Assembly: GCF_000382345.1 (NCBI RefSeq)
Contig: NZ_KB908083.1
Coordinates: 1-64,000, forward strand
Reading direction: 5' to 3'
DNA: 64,000 bases
DNA from: Massilia niastensis DSM 21313
GTDB lineage: Bacteria > Pseudomonadota > Gammaproteobacteria > Burkholderiales > Burkholderiaceae_D
In this document: one piece after another, positions 17,057-26,345 of the stretch
How the letters are laid out: each line of letters begins with the position of its first letter
How positions within the stretch are numbered: position 1 is the first letter of the stretch
The notes under the pieces: model-generated
Told to the model about the DNA's origin: nothing
The model's database searches: none
The model's input: the letters and a program-made list of their open reading frames with translations, nothing else
Program-made: the position numbers and the translations under genes

Positions 17057-19558
17057 ATGCGACAATGGGGCATGGCTCCGATAACGCAAACCGATCCTGC
17101 GGATGAAGGACAGATGCAGGCGCGCATGCGCCTGCACGACTGGCAGCGCAGCGCATTGGGGCCTCCCGGCGCCTGGCCGCCGGCGCTCAGGACGGCGGTC
17201 GACATGATGCTGCACTCGGCCTTCCCGATGTTCATGGCCTGGGGCCCCGAGCTCACCTTCCTCTACAACGACGCCTACATCCCGCTGCTGGGCAACAAGC
17301 ACCCGGCCGCCCTGGGCGCGCGCTTCCCCGAGATCTGGGCCGAAGTCTGGCCGAAGATGGTGCCCCTGGTCGACCGCGCCCTGTCCGGCAAGCCGGTCTA
17401 CGCCGAAGACATGGAAATGGTGGTGCAGCGCCACGGCTACCCGGAGCGCGCCACCTTCACCTTCTCGCACGCGCCGGTGCATGCCGGCGGCGAGGTCTGC
17501 GGCCTGTTCTGCACCGTGATCGACACCACCAGCCGCGTGCAGGCCGAGCGCCGCGCCGCGTTCGCGCTGCGGGTGTCGGACGCGCTGCGTCCGCTGTCGC
17601 GCCCCGAAGACGTGATCGCCAGCGCCGGCGCGCTGCTGGGCCGCGAGCTGCGCGCCGGGCGCGTGGTCTACGCCGAGGTCGAGCACGAGAGCGGGCGCTT
17701 CGCGGTCCCGCGCCTGTGGGCCGAGGACGGCGCGGGCAGCCTGGCGCGCACCCACCTGCACCTCGACGATTTCGGCCCGGCCATCGCGGCCGAGCTGCGC
17801 GCCGGCCAGGTCGTGCGGATCGACGACACCGCCCGCGACCCGCGCACCACGGATTCTCGCGGCGCCTACGAGGCCGAGCGCATCGGCGCGCTGCTGGTGG
17901 TGCCGCTGGTGAAGGAGGGCCGCATGATCGCCTGCCTCGGGCTCGACACCCGCCATCCGCGCCGCTGGAGCGAGCATGACGCGCTGCTGGCGCGCGATGT
18001 CGCCGAGCGCACCTGGTCGGCCGCGCAGGCGGCGCGCGCCCAGTCCGAGCTGCGCGAGGAGCGCGACGGCAGCCGCTACATCTTCGACACCATCGCCGAG
18101 GGCTTCGCGCTGTTCGACCGCGACTGGACCATCCTGCAGATGAACGCCGAAGGGCTGCGCATCTGCGGCCTGGAAGCGCACCAGGTCATCGGCCACAACC
18201 ACTGGGACGTGTTCCCCGAGTCCGTCGACACCGAGGGCGGGCGCATGCTGCGCGAGGTGATGCGCACCCGCACGGCCGGCAGCGCCGAATACTGCCGGGT
18301 GCTGGCGGACGGACGGCGGGTATGGATCGAGCTGCGCACCTACCCGACCCGGGCCGGCGGCGTCGCCGCGTTCTTCCGCGACATCACCGACCGCAAGCTG
18401 GCCGAGGACAAGCTGATCGAAGCCGACCGCCGCAAGGACGAGTTCCTGGCGATGCTGGCGCACGAGCTGCGCAACCCGCTGGCGCCGATCAGCGCCGCCG
18501 CCGAGCTGCTGCGGCTGGGCAGCATGGACGAGGGGCGCGTGCGCCAGAGCAGCACCATCATCTCGCGCCAGGTGCGCCACATGACGCGGCTGGTGGACGA
18601 CCTGCTCGACGTGTCGCGGGTGACGCGCGGCCTGATCACCCTGGCCCAGCTGCGGGTCGAGGCGCGCGCCGTGGTCGACGAGGCGGTCGAGCAGGTGCGG
18701 CCGATGATCGACGCGCGCGGCCAGGTGCTGACGGTGCGCCCGCCGCCGCCCGGCGCCCTGGTGCTGGGCGACAAGGCGCGCCTGGTGCAGGTGGTGGCCA
18801 ACGTGCTCGGCAACGCCAACAGGTACACGCCCGAGCGGCGCAGCATCGACCTGCGCGCCGAAGTGCTGGCCGGGCGCCTGGTGCTGAGCGTGCGCGACGA
18901 AGGGATCGGCATGGACCGCGAGCTGACCGGGCGCGTGTTCGACCTGTTCACCCAGGCCGAGCGCTCGTCCGACCGCTCGCAGGGCGGGCTGGGTCTGGGG
19001 CTGGCCCTGGTGCGGCACCTGGTCGAGCTGCATGGCGGCTCGGTCGGCTGTTCCAGCCCGGGCCTGGGCAAGGGCAGCACCTTCGTGATCACCTTGCCGC
19101 TGCTGCAGGAAGAACCCGCGCCGCAGGCGGCGCCCGAGGCGGCCGCGCCGGCGCAGGGGGCGTGCCTGAAGGTGCTGGTGGTGGACGACAACGCGGATGC
19201 GGCGGAAACCCTGGGCCTGCTGCTGGCGGCGCAGGGGCACGAGGTCGTGATCGAGCACGGGTCGCTGCGCGCGCTGGAGCGGGCGCGCAGCGTGCGGCCC
19301 GATGTCTGCCTGCTCGACATCGGCCTGCCCGAGATCGACGGCCATGAACTGGCGCGCCGCCTGCGCGCCCAGCCGGAGACGGCGGGCACGGTGCTGATCG
19401 CGGTCACCGGCTACGGCCAGCAGCAGGACCGCGACGCCGCGTTCGCGGCCGGGTTCCAGCACCACCTGGTCAAGCCGGTCGACCTCGAGCGCCTGACGCG
19501 GATGCTGGCAGGCCTGCGCGCCGCCGGCGCCGGACTGGAGTCGGTCGACCGGGCCTGA
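17057..19558 (+). CDS. Hybrid PAS-GAF-PAS sensor histidine kinase with receiver
   Basis: An 833-residue cytoplasmic hybrid kinase with no TM segment. An N-terminal PAS-like domain (about 25-165, LGPPGAWPPALRTAVDMML onset) is followed by a GAF domain (about 170-320) and a PAS domain (about 335-450). HisKA has the phospho-acceptor in AMLAHELRNPLAP (near 472), and the HATPase has an N box (VLGNANRYTP) and GLGLGLALV G box. The C-terminal receiver (about 705-825) has VVDDN, an acceptor Asp in CLLDIGLPE and a lysine in HLVKPVD. There is no adjacent response regulator or output gene. The start could also be ATG 17072. Confidence 0.92.
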   Translation: MRQWGMAPITQTDPADEGQMQARMRLHDWQRSALGPPGAWPPALRTAVDMMLHSAFPMFMAWGPELTFLYNDAYIPLLGNKHPAALGARFPEIWAEVWPKMVPLVDRALSGKPVYAEDMEMVVQRHGYPERATFTFSHAPVHAGGEVCGLFCTVIDTTSRVQAERRAAFALRVSDALRPLSRPEDVIASAGALLGRELRAGRVVYAEVEHESGRFAVPRLWAEDGAGSLARTHLHLDDFGPAIAAELRAGQVVRIDDTARDPRTTDSRGAYEAERIGALLVVPLVKEGRMIACLGLDTRHPRRWSEHDALLARDVAERTWSAAQAARAQSELREERDGSRYIFDTIAEGFALFDRDWTILQMNAEGLRICGLEAHQVIGHNHWDVFPESVDTEGGRMLREVMRTRTAGSAEYCRVLADGRRVWIELRTYPTRAGGVAAFFRDITDRKLAEDKLIEADRRKDEFLAMLAHELRNPLAPISAAAELLRLGSMDEGRVRQSSTIISRQVRHMTRLVDDLLDVSRVTRGLITLAQLRVEARAVVDEAVEQVRPMIDARGQVLTVRPPPPGALVLGDKARLVQVVANVLGNANRYTPERRSIDLRAEVLAGRLVLSVRDEGIGMDRELTGRVFDLFTQAERSSDRSQGGLGLGLALVRHLVELHGGSVGCSSPGLGKGSTFVITLPLLQEEPAPQAAPEAAAPAQGACLKVLVVDDNADAAETLGLLLAAQGHEVVIEHGSLRALERARSVRPDVCLLDIGLPEIDGHELARRLRAQPETAGTVLIAVTGYGQQQDRDAAFAAGFQHHLVKPVDLERLTRMLAGLRAAGAGLESVDRA

Positions 19559-19571
19559 AGCCGGTCAGGGC

Positions 19572-20534
19572 TTACGGCTGGCGCATCTGGGTGAAATTCA
19601 CCGGAATGAACCGGTAGCCCTTGCCTTCGGTCCGCAGGTGGCCCAGCCCGGGGAACTGCAGGTGCGCGCCGCCGATCAGGTAGCCGCCCTTGGCCGCCGC
19701 ATCGAATGCCTTCTTGCGCGCCCTGGCCGCCGCCTTCTGGTCGCTGTCGAACGAGATCGTCACCGCCGGCTCGGCCATCTGCACCGCCGCCACGTGGATC
19801 AGGTCGCCGATCAGCAGCAGCTTCTGTCCCTTGCTCTCGACCATGTAGGTGGTGTGCCCCGGCGTATGGGCGCCGGTCGCGTGCGCGCGGATGCCCGGGA
19901 CCAGCTCGGTGTCGCCGTCGAAGGGCTTGAATTTGCCCGCCTTCTGGTAGGGCGTGATGGCCGCCATCGCCGCCTTGAAGCCGCCCTTGTCCTTGGCCTG
20001 GTCCATCTTTTCCTGGCTCAGCCAGTGTTCGGCCTCGTGCCGGTGGGCGCGCACGACCGCGTTCGGGAACACGGCCTGGGAGTCGTTCACCAGCCCGCCG
20101 ACATGGTCGCCGTGGAAGTGGGTGATATAGATTTCGTCGACCTGCTCCGGCTGGTAGCCGGCGGCCTTCAGGTTGGCGAGCATCCGGCCCAGGGTGGGGC
20201 CGAAGAAGCTGCCGGCGCCCGTGTCGATCAGCACCAGCTTGGCGCCGGTGTTGACCAGGTAGGCATTGTCCGAGGTTTCCAGCGGGGTCTTCAGGAAGGA
20301 TTTGTCCAGCACGGACCTGGTCTTCTCCGCTTTGGCGGACAGCAGCTGCTCGACCGGCAGGTCGACCGTGCCGTCGGACAGCGGGGTGATTTCGAAGTCG
20401 CCGAGCATGATGCGGTGGTAGCCGGGCGCCGGCGTCTTCGCCATCGGCGCGCCGGCCAGCGCGGGGCCGGCGAGGCTGAAGGCGAGGGCGGCGGCGAGGG
20501 TGCCCAGCGCGTGGCGTGTGATCTGCTTGGTCAT
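19572..20534 (-). CDS. Secreted MBL-fold metallo-hydrolase
   Basis: A 320-residue metallo-beta-lactamase-fold hydrolase with a signal peptide (about residues 1-28, cut after PALAG). The metal motif is ITHFHGDHVGGL, with later ligands in HTPGHTTY and LIGDLIH. It resembles the quorum-quenching lactonase/glyoxalase II-like subgroup commonly found in proteobacterial periplasm, but the substrate is open. The start at 20534 is chosen because the signal peptide begins there and a GGGA site lies just upstream. It is divergent from the HPP gene. Confidence 0.9.
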   Translation of the reverse strand: MTKQITRHALGTLAAALAFSLAGPALAGAPMAKTPAPGYHRIMLGDFEITPLSDGTVDLPVEQLLSAKAEKTRSVLDKSFLKTPLETSDNAYLVNTGAKLVLIDTGAGSFFGPTLGRMLANLKAAGYQPEQVDEIYITHFHGDHVGGLVNDSQAVFPNAVVRAHRHEAEHWLSQEKMDQAKDKGGFKAAMAAITPYQKAGKFKPFDGDTELVPGIRAHATGAHTPGHTTYMVESKGQKLLLIGDLIHVAAVQMAEPAVTISFDSDQKAAARARKKAFDAAAKGGYLIGGAHLQFPGLGHLRTEGKGYRFIPVNFTQMRQP

Positions 20535-20722
20535 GGTTGTCCCTGGTTGATGTGTTTGCGTTGCAATGTTGCATATCGTACATGATTGCAGGCGCCGCGG
20601 CGAAGCTGGTTGCGCCGGCGCCACGCACCGTCGTGGCGCCGGCCTGCACTCTGGCGGACTCGGCTGCACCGGATTCGGGCAAATATGGTGTAATAGCTTA
20701 TTTTTCGCCCGGTATTGGTGCA

Positions 20723-21853
20723 ATGATCATTCACGCCGTCTCCCTGTTTCGCCGCAACTGGCCGAAGCCTCCGGTCGCTCTTCCTCCTTCCAGCCAGGCG
20801 CGCGCCGCCTTCGGGGCGCTGCTGGGCCTGCTGCTCGCCGGCGCCCTGAGCCAGGTGGCGCTCGCCTGGGCCGCGCCGGGCGCCCATATCGCCTGGCTGG
20901 TTGCTCCGATGGCCGCTTCGGCCGTGCTGCTGTTCTGCGTGCCCGCCAGCCCGCTGGCCCAGCCCTGGCCGGTGGTCGGCGGCAACGTGGTGTCGGCCTT
21001 CACGGGCATCGCCTGCGCCCACCTGGTGCCCGACCCGATGCTGGCGGCGCCGCTCGCCGGCGGCCTGTCGATCGCGATGATGTTCCTGCTGCGCTGCCTG
21101 CATCCGCCGGGCGGGGCGGTGGCCATGACGGCGGTGCTGGGCGGGGCCGCCGTGCACGAGGCCGGGTTCATGTTCGCGCTGGCGCCGGTGGGCCTGAACA
21201 CGGTCGTGCTGCTGCTGGCGGCGCTGGCCTACAACCGCGTGACCGGCGCCCACCACGCGCACAAGCCGGTGGCCCCGAGTGCGGTGGCCGACGAGGATAT
21301 CGATGCGGCGCTGGAGCATTTCGGCGAAGCGCTGGACGTGACGCGCGACGACCTGGCCGCCATCGTCAACGATGCCGAACACCATGCCGCGGAACGCCGC
21401 GCGGGCGCCCTGCGCGCGGGCGACGTGATGGTGGCGCCGGTGGCGCGCCTGGCGCCCGACATGTCGCTGCCGGCGGCGCGCGAGGTGCTGCTGCGCCATG
21501 GCGTGCCGGCGCTGTCGGTGGTGGATGGGGACAATCGCCTGCTCGGCCTGCTGACCCAGGCGCAGCTGCTGCGCAGCATGTCCGAGACCGAGACCCTGCC
21601 GTTGCACTGGCGTGCGCGCAATGTACTGGTGGCGCTGGCTTCCCAGAAACCGGCGACGCGGGTCGCAGACGTGATGACCGTCGGGGTGGCGGTGGATGTC
21701 GGCCAGCCGGCCACGGCGGCGGCGACGCTGGCGGCGCGGCACTGGCTGGCGCGGGTGCCGGTGGTCGATGCGAAGGGAAAACTGGCCGGCATGGCCGGTC
21801 CGGCCGAGGTATTGGCGGCGCTGCATGGCGCCGTCCTGGGGCAAGCTGCCTGA
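20723..21853 (+). CDS. HPP family membrane protein with CBS pair
   Basis: A 376-residue protein. The N-terminal half is an HPP domain with four hydrophobic segments and the signature LHPPGGAVAMTAVLGG. The C-terminal half (about 235-370) carries two CBS motifs (LRAGDVMVAPV... and TRVADVMTVGVAV...), which usually sense adenine nucleotides. Some HPP proteins are linked to nitrite or other anion transport in plastids and cyanobacteria. The substrate here is not known. The ATG at 20723 is preferred over an upstream in-frame ATG that would add a non-conserved lead overlapping the divergent promoter. Confidence 0.85.
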   Translation: MIIHAVSLFRRNWPKPPVALPPSSQARAAFGALLGLLLAGALSQVALAWAAPGAHIAWLVAPMAASAVLLFCVPASPLAQPWPVVGGNVVSAFTGIACAHLVPDPMLAAPLAGGLSIAMMFLLRCLHPPGGAVAMTAVLGGAAVHEAGFMFALAPVGLNTVVLLLAALAYNRVTGAHHAHKPVAPSAVADEDIDAALEHFGEALDVTRDDLAAIVNDAEHHAAERRAGALRAGDVMVAPVARLAPDMSLPAAREVLLRHGVPALSVVDGDNRLLGLLTQAQLLRSMSETETLPLHWRARNVLVALASQKPATRVADVMTVGVAVDVGQPATAAATLAARHWLARVPVVDAKGKLAGMAGPAEVLAALHGAVLGQAA

Positions 21854-21861
21854 GTTTGCAG

Positions 21862-21898
21862 GGTGGACGGCATAGCCGGCTCGGCGCACCCGTCCACC
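21862..21898. repeat. REP-like hairpin between convergent genes
   Basis: GGTGGACGG and CCGTCCACC form a 9-bp stem around an inner GCCG/CGGC stem. The sequence resembles the palindromes near 26.2 kb and 51.4 kb. It may act as a bidirectional terminator for the HPP and YecA-like genes. Confidence 0.45.
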
Positions 21899-21905
21899 TG
21901 CTGGA

Positions 21906-22598
21906 TCAGGCGTTTTCAGCCCCGCAGCACTTCTTGAACTTCTTGCCACTGCCGCAAGGGCAGTCGTCATTGCGCCCGACCTTCGGCTCGTCGCGGCGCA
22001 CGGTCTCGACCGCGGCCTTGCGCAGCGGCAGCCAGTAGCGGTGGATGGCCGGCAGGTTGGCCTCGATCTGCAGCGCCAGCTGGTGCGCCTTGGCCGGGTC
22101 TTCGACTTCGGCCAGTTCTTCCTGCTCGATCTCGTCGGCGCCCAGCAGGTAGATCGGGCGCATCAGCTCGGCGACCTCGGAATCCCAGACCGGTTCCCAG
22201 GAACCCGGACGCAGTTCCATCCCTTCCCAGAAGCCCCAGCACCAGGCCTCGGCGTCGATCAGGGTCTTGCCCTGGTGTTCGTGTTCGCAGAACAGCGGCT
22301 CGAATTCCTTCGGCGCGACCTCGAAGGTGACCAGCACCTCGTTCATGAAGCGCATGATCAGGTTGAGGATGCGCTCCTCCTCGCGGCTGTTCTTCCACTT
22401 GGGCGCGCTGCTGCCGTCCTCGCCCCAGACCCGCGGCAGCCATTCGGCCGGCATGATGGTTTCCGGCCCGATCGCGATGGCGGTCAGGTAGCCGTGCAGG
22501 GTGTCCATCGTCATCGCGTCCTCGGGACAGCGGTCGGATAGCAGGAACTGGTCGAGTTCGTCGAATTCTTTTTCGGAAAGTGGCTGGTCGAGATGCAT
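21906..22598 (-). CDS. YecA/UPF0149 family protein with SEC-C motif
   Basis: A 230-residue protein. The N-terminal UPF0149 domain is recognisable by [20 protein letters not shown] and [11 protein letters not shown]. The C terminus is a SEC-C zinc motif ([20 protein letters not shown], near residues 206-225), as in SecA. E. coli YecA associates with ribosomes and the SEC-C tail binds metal. The role is probably translation- or secretion-linked and is not proven. The ATG at 22598 is used because family similarity starts there. Confidence 0.9.
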   Translation of the reverse strand: MHLDQPLSEKEFDELDQFLLSDRCPEDAMTMDTLHGYLTAIAIGPETIMPAEWLPRVWGEDGSSAPKWKNSREEERILNLIMRFMNEVLVTFEVAPKEFEPLFCEHEHQGKTLIDAEAWCWGFWEGMELRPGSWEPVWDSEVAELMRPIYLLGADEIEQEELAEVEDPAKAHQLALQIEANLPAIHRYWLPLRKAAVETVRRDEPKVGRNDDCPCGSGKKFKKCCGAENA

Positions 22599-22752
22599 GG
22601 GATACTCTTGTTGCGGTGAAGACGCCAGTGTACCGCCTGCGCCGCCCGCCGGTGCATATTTCGTCGCCGGCGGCGCCGGGCGCGCGCCGGCGCAGGCCCG
22701 GTTCGGGGACGTGGCACGGGCCATTTCGTCCGCGCCGCCGTACAATGACGGA

Positions 22753-23760
22753 ATGACTATCCCAGACACCGATACCGACCCGCCATCCCATCCGTTCACG
22801 CGCCTCGATCCCCAGCTGGTGCTGGAAGCGGTCGAGAGCGTGGGCCTGTATGGCGATGGCCGCCTGCTGGCCCTGAACAGCTATGAAAACCGCGTGTATC
22901 GCGTCGGACGCGAGGAAGGGCCGCCGGTGGTGGTCAAGTTCTACCGGCCGCAGCGCTGGAGCGATGAAGCCATCCTCGAGGAGCATGGCTTCATGGCCGA
23001 ACTGGCCGACAAGGAGGTGCCGGTGGTGCCGGCGCAGGTGCTGGATGGCCGCACCCTGCACGCGTTCGAGGGTTTCCGCTTCGCCGTGTTCGCCAGCCAG
23101 GGCGGCAGGGCGCCGGAGCTGGGCGACCCCGACACCCTGGAATGGCTGGGCCGCTTCATCGGCCGCATCCATGCGGTGGGCGCGGCGCGGCCCTATGCGG
23201 CGCGCCCAAGCCTGGACCCGCAGACCTTCGGCCGCGAACCCTTCGACTACCTGCGCAGCCACGACTTCGTGCCGCGCGAGCTGGCCGCGACCTGGGCCAG
23301 CGTGGTCGAGCAGGCGCTGGGCGGCGTGGCGCGCTGCTACGAGCGGGCGGGGGACTTGCCGCTGCTGCGCCTGCACGGCGACTGCCACGTCGGCAACGTG
23401 CTGTGGACCGCCGACGGCCCGCACTTCGTCGACTTCGACGACAGCCGCATGGGACCGGCGGTGCAGGACCTGTGGATGCTGCTGTCGGGCGAGCGCCACG
23501 AGATGGTGCGCCAGATGGGCGACGTGCTGGCCGGCTACGAGGACTTCTGCGATTTCCATCCGCGCCAGCTGTACCTGGTGGAAGCGCTGCGCACCCTGCG
23601 CCTGATCCATTACTCGGCCTGGCTGGCGATGCGCTGGGACGATCCGGCCTTCCCGGCGGCTTTCCCCTGGTTTAACACCCAGCGCTACTGGCAGGACCGC
23701 ATCCTCGAGCTGCGCGAGCAGGTCGCGCTGATGGACGAGCCGCCCCTCTGGCCCGTCTGA
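22753..23760 (+). CDS. srkA: Stress-response Ser/Thr kinase, SrkA (YihE) type
   Basis: A 335-residue APH/choline-kinase-like protein kinase. It has [10 protein letters not shown] (residues about 36-45) and the catalytic loop [14 protein letters not shown] (near 211-224). Metal-binding [11 protein letters not shown] and [12 protein letters not shown] follow. E. coli SrkA limits MazF-driven cell death under stress. It diverges from the YecA-like gene and is followed on the same strand, after a hairpin, by the coiled-coil gene. Confidence 0.92.
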   Translation: MTIPDTDTDPPSHPFTRLDPQLVLEAVESVGLYGDGRLLALNSYENRVYRVGREEGPPVVVKFYRPQRWSDEAILEEHGFMAELADKEVPVVPAQVLDGRTLHAFEGFRFAVFASQGGRAPELGDPDTLEWLGRFIGRIHAVGAARPYAARPSLDPQTFGREPFDYLRSHDFVPRELAATWASVVEQALGGVARCYERAGDLPLLRLHGDCHVGNVLWTADGPHFVDFDDSRMGPAVQDLWMLLSGERHEMVRQMGDVLAGYEDFCDFHPRQLYLVEALRTLRLIHYSAWLAMRWDDPAFPAAFPWFNTQRYWQDRILELREQVALMDEPPLWPV

Positions 23761-23778
23761 GCCATCCTCGAATGGATG

Positions 23779-23804
23779 AACTGGGCCGCTTTTCCGGCCC
23801 AGTT
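23779..23804 (+). terminator. Hairpin after srkA
   Basis: A perfect 10-bp stem (AACTGGGCCG / CGGCCCAGTT) with loop CTTTTC starts 18 bases after the srkA stop. It has only two Us, so termination may be partial, leaving read-through to the coiled-coil gene possible. Confidence 0.5.
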
Positions 23805-23878
23805 CCGCGTGGCACATCCCTGCGTTTTCCCGGATAATCGACGCGAGCCAGCCCGCGTCCGGGCAGCCGCCACCGAGA

Positions 23879-26236
23879 ATGAGCATGGAATCCAGACCAG
23901 CCAAGCAAGACGATGACTTCATGATCGACCTGTCGCACGCGGGCAGCGTGCTGCCGGAGGGGAGCGGCTTGCCGCCTGGACGCGAAGCGGCGGAGGGGGA
24001 CGCGCCCGCGGCGCGCGCGCCGATGGACATCAGCGAGATCCAGGAAGCGATCGCGCGGATGGAAGCCGAGGCCAAGGCCAGCATCACGGCCGAGCGCCGT
24101 GCGCATGCCGAGGCGCGCGCCCGTTCGCTGGCCGAGGAGCGCGCCGCGCTGGATGCGGCCGCCGCCACGGCCGCGCTGGCCAATGCCCAGGCCTCGGAAG
24201 ACGCGATCGCCGCCAACCGCGACCGGCTGGAATCGCTGCGCGCCGCGGCCCAGGCGTCCAGCGAACGCCTGGAAGCCATCCGCCAGGAGACCGCCGAGCT
24301 GCGCGCCCGGGTCAAGACCGATACCGACATCCGGCTGGCGGCAGAGACGCGCGCCCGTTCCGAAGAAGAGGCGCGGCGCCGCGCCACCGAGCAGATCGAG
24401 GCCGAGGCGCAACTGGCGGCCAAGGCGGCGCGCGCCGCCGACGAGCTGCTGGCCCAGACCGAGCAGGCCCGCCTGCAGGCCGTCGAGCGGATGGCGGCGG
24501 TCGAAGCGGCGCGCGAGGAAGTGCAGCACAACGCCAGCGCCGATGCGCGCGTGGCGATCCTGGCGCGCGAGCGCGAGCGCGCCGAGAAGGCCGCGCGCCT
24601 GACCGCCGAGAAACTGGCCGAAGCCGAGGCCGAAGCCCTCGAATTGACCCTGCAGCGCGAGCGCGCCGACCAGGTCGCGCTGGCGTCCGCGTTCGCGCGT
24701 GCGGCGGCCGAGGCGCGGGCGCTGGAAGAGGCGCGCGCGCTGGCCCATATCGAACTGGAGCGCGAAGCGATCGCGCTGGCCCAGGCCGAGTCCGAGCGCG
24801 TGGCGGCCCAGTCGCTGCGCATGCGCCTGCAGACCGAGAAGGAACTGCGCGACGCGGCGACCCACCGCGAGCGCCTGGAACAGACGGCGGCCGCCAGCGC
24901 CCAGGCGCGGCGCGAGGCCGAGGGCCGCATCCTGGCGGCGACCGAGGCCCGCATCGAGTCCGACCGCAAGCTGCGCGAGGTGGCGCAGGAACGCGCCCGC
25001 GCCGAGGAAGAGGCCAGCCTGCAGGTGCAGGTGCGGCTGGATGCCGAGGCGCAGGCGGCGGCGCATGCGCGCGAGCGCATGCAGGCCGACGAAGCGGCGG
25101 CCCGGGCGGCGCAGCGCGAGGCCGAAGAGGAACAGCGCCAGCGCGCGCTGGCCGAGGAGCGCGTCGCCCAGGCCCAGGCCGCGGCCGATGCGCGCGCTAG
25201 CGCGAATGCGGCGGAGCAGGCGGTGCTGGCCGCCGCCGCCGAGCAGGTCGAACTGCAGCGCCAGGCGGCCGCCGCGGCCGCGCGCCGCGCCGAGGAAGCC
25301 GGGCGCCTGGCGCAGGCCGAGCGCGAGCGGGTGCAGGCCGAGGAAGCGGCGCTGGCCAGGCTCCAGGAACGCCAGGCCGCCGAGCAGGCGCTGGCGCAGG
25401 CGGCCACGGCGCGCATGCAGGCCGACGAGGAGCAGGTGGCCCAGCTGCAGGCCCAGGCGGACGCCGAGCGGCGCGCCGAGGCGGCCCAGCGCGCCGTGGT
25501 CGACGCCCAGCAGGCGCAGGCGCGCGCGGCCATCGAGGAAGCCGCCCAGGCTGAAGCGGCCGCGGCCGCCCAGCAGGCCCAGGCGCTGCGCGCGGTCGAG
25601 CTGGCCCGGGCCCAGGCCGAGCATGCCGAGGCCGAGCGCCAGCGGCTGGCGGTCACCGAGGAAGCCTTTGCGGCCGAGATCGCCGCGGCGCAGGCGGCGC
25701 GCGAATCGCTGGCGCTGGTCGAGCGCAAGCTGGCCGCGCAGCGCCAGCAGGCGGCGGCCGATACGCGCGCCAACGAGGCGGCCGCGGCGCGGCTGGCTTC
25801 CGAGCAGGCGGCGGCCCAGGCCGCCCAGGCGCGGGCGGCGGCCGAGGAAGAACAGGCCAGGCTGGCGCGCGAGCGCGAGCTGGTGGAGCAGGCCGCGATG
25901 CAGGCGGCGCTCGAGAAGCGCGAGGCGCAGCGGGTGCTGATCGAGCATGCGCAGGCGCACGCCGAGCTGCAGCGCAAGGCGGCGCAGGCGACCCAGCAGA
26001 TGGCCCAGGCGCGCAAGCATTTGCTGCAGCTGGAGAGCAGGCGCCAGGAAGAACAGGCGGCCGAGCTGGCCGCGACCGAGCGCGTGATCGGCGAACGCAA
26101 GGTGGAGGCGGCGCAGCGCTCGGTGTCGGCCGACCTGACGCGCGAAGTGCTGCACCGCTTCAAGCGGCCGTCGGCGTCGGCGTCGCAGGCGGCGTCGCGG
26201 CTGGCGGAAGTGATCCTGAACCAGCGCAAGCCGTAG
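23879..26236 (+). CDS. Giant Ala/Glu/Arg-rich coiled-coil protein, function unknown
   Basis: A 785-residue protein that I do not recognise. Residues 1-50 look disordered and acidic. From about residue 50 to about 745 it is almost uninterrupted Ala, Glu, Arg and Gln with regular heptad-like spacing (blocks such as RAEEAGRLAQAERERVQAEE), predicting one very long helix or coiled coil. The C terminus (LTREVLHRFKRPSASASQ...) is basic and differs in composition. There is no signal peptide, TM segment or nucleotide motif, so it is not TolA, and it is presumably cytoplasmic. A scaffold or cytoskeleton-like role is only a guess. The start could also be ATG 23885. The stop codon lies inside a REP-like palindrome. 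Confidence 0.75.
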   Translation: MSMESRPAKQDDDFMIDLSHAGSVLPEGSGLPPGREAAEGDAPAARAPMDISEIQEAIARMEAEAKASITAERRAHAEARARSLAEERAALDAAAATAALANAQASEDAIAANRDRLESLRAAAQASSERLEAIRQETAELRARVKTDTDIRLAAETRARSEEEARRRATEQIEAEAQLAAKAARAADELLAQTEQARLQAVERMAAVEAAREEVQHNASADARVAILARERERAEKAARLTAEKLAEAEAEALELTLQRERADQVALASAFARAAAEARALEEARALAHIELEREAIALAQAESERVAAQSLRMRLQTEKELRDAATHRERLEQTAAASAQARREAEGRILAATEARIESDRKLREVAQERARAEEEASLQVQVRLDAEAQAAAHARERMQADEAAARAAQREAEEEQRQRALAEERVAQAQAAADARASANAAEQAVLAAAAEQVELQRQAAAAAARRAEEAGRLAQAERERVQAEEAALARLQERQAAEQALAQAATARMQADEEQVAQLQAQADAERRAEAAQRAVVDAQQAQARAAIEEAAQAEAAAAAQQAQALRAVELARAQAEHAEAERQRLAVTEEAFAAEIAAAQAARESLALVERKLAAQRQQAAADTRANEAAAARLASEQAAAQAAQARAAAEEEQARLARERELVEQAAMQAALEKREAQRVLIEHAQAHAELQRKAAQATQQMAQARKHLLQLESRRQEEQAAELAATERVIGERKVEAAQRSVSADLTREVLHRFKRPSASASQAASRLAEVILNQRKP

Positions 26237-26266
26237 GGTGGACGGCTTTGCCGTCCACGCGTCGAT
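26233..26266. repeat. REP-like palindrome, copy A
   Basis: GTAGGGTGGACGGC, a short loop, then GCCGTCCACGCGTCGAT. The TAG stop of the coiled-coil gene is bases 2-4 of the repeat. It faces copy B 44 bases downstream in inverted orientation. Confidence 0.65.
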
Positions 26267-26310
26267 AGCTTGCCGCGAGATCATCGGGTCCGTTTTCGGC
26301 ACCGATCACA

Positions 26311-26344
26311 ATCGACGCGTGGGCGGGAGCGCCCGCCCACCTAC
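26311..26344. repeat. REP-like palindrome, copy B (inverted)
   Basis: Read on the minus strand it starts GTAGGTGGGCGGG and ends CCCACGCGTCGAT, matching copy A at both ends with a diverged stem. The doublet separates convergent genes and abuts the stop of the minus-strand gene. Confidence 0.65.
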
Positions 26345-26345
26345 G

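Noticed and set aside
21967..26229. 1420-residue minus-strand open frame (and an 876-residue one at 23672-26302)
   Set aside because: Both are antisense to srkA, the YecA-like gene and the coiled-coil gene. The Ala/Ser/Arg composition is what the complement of GC-rich Ala/Glu/Arg codons gives.
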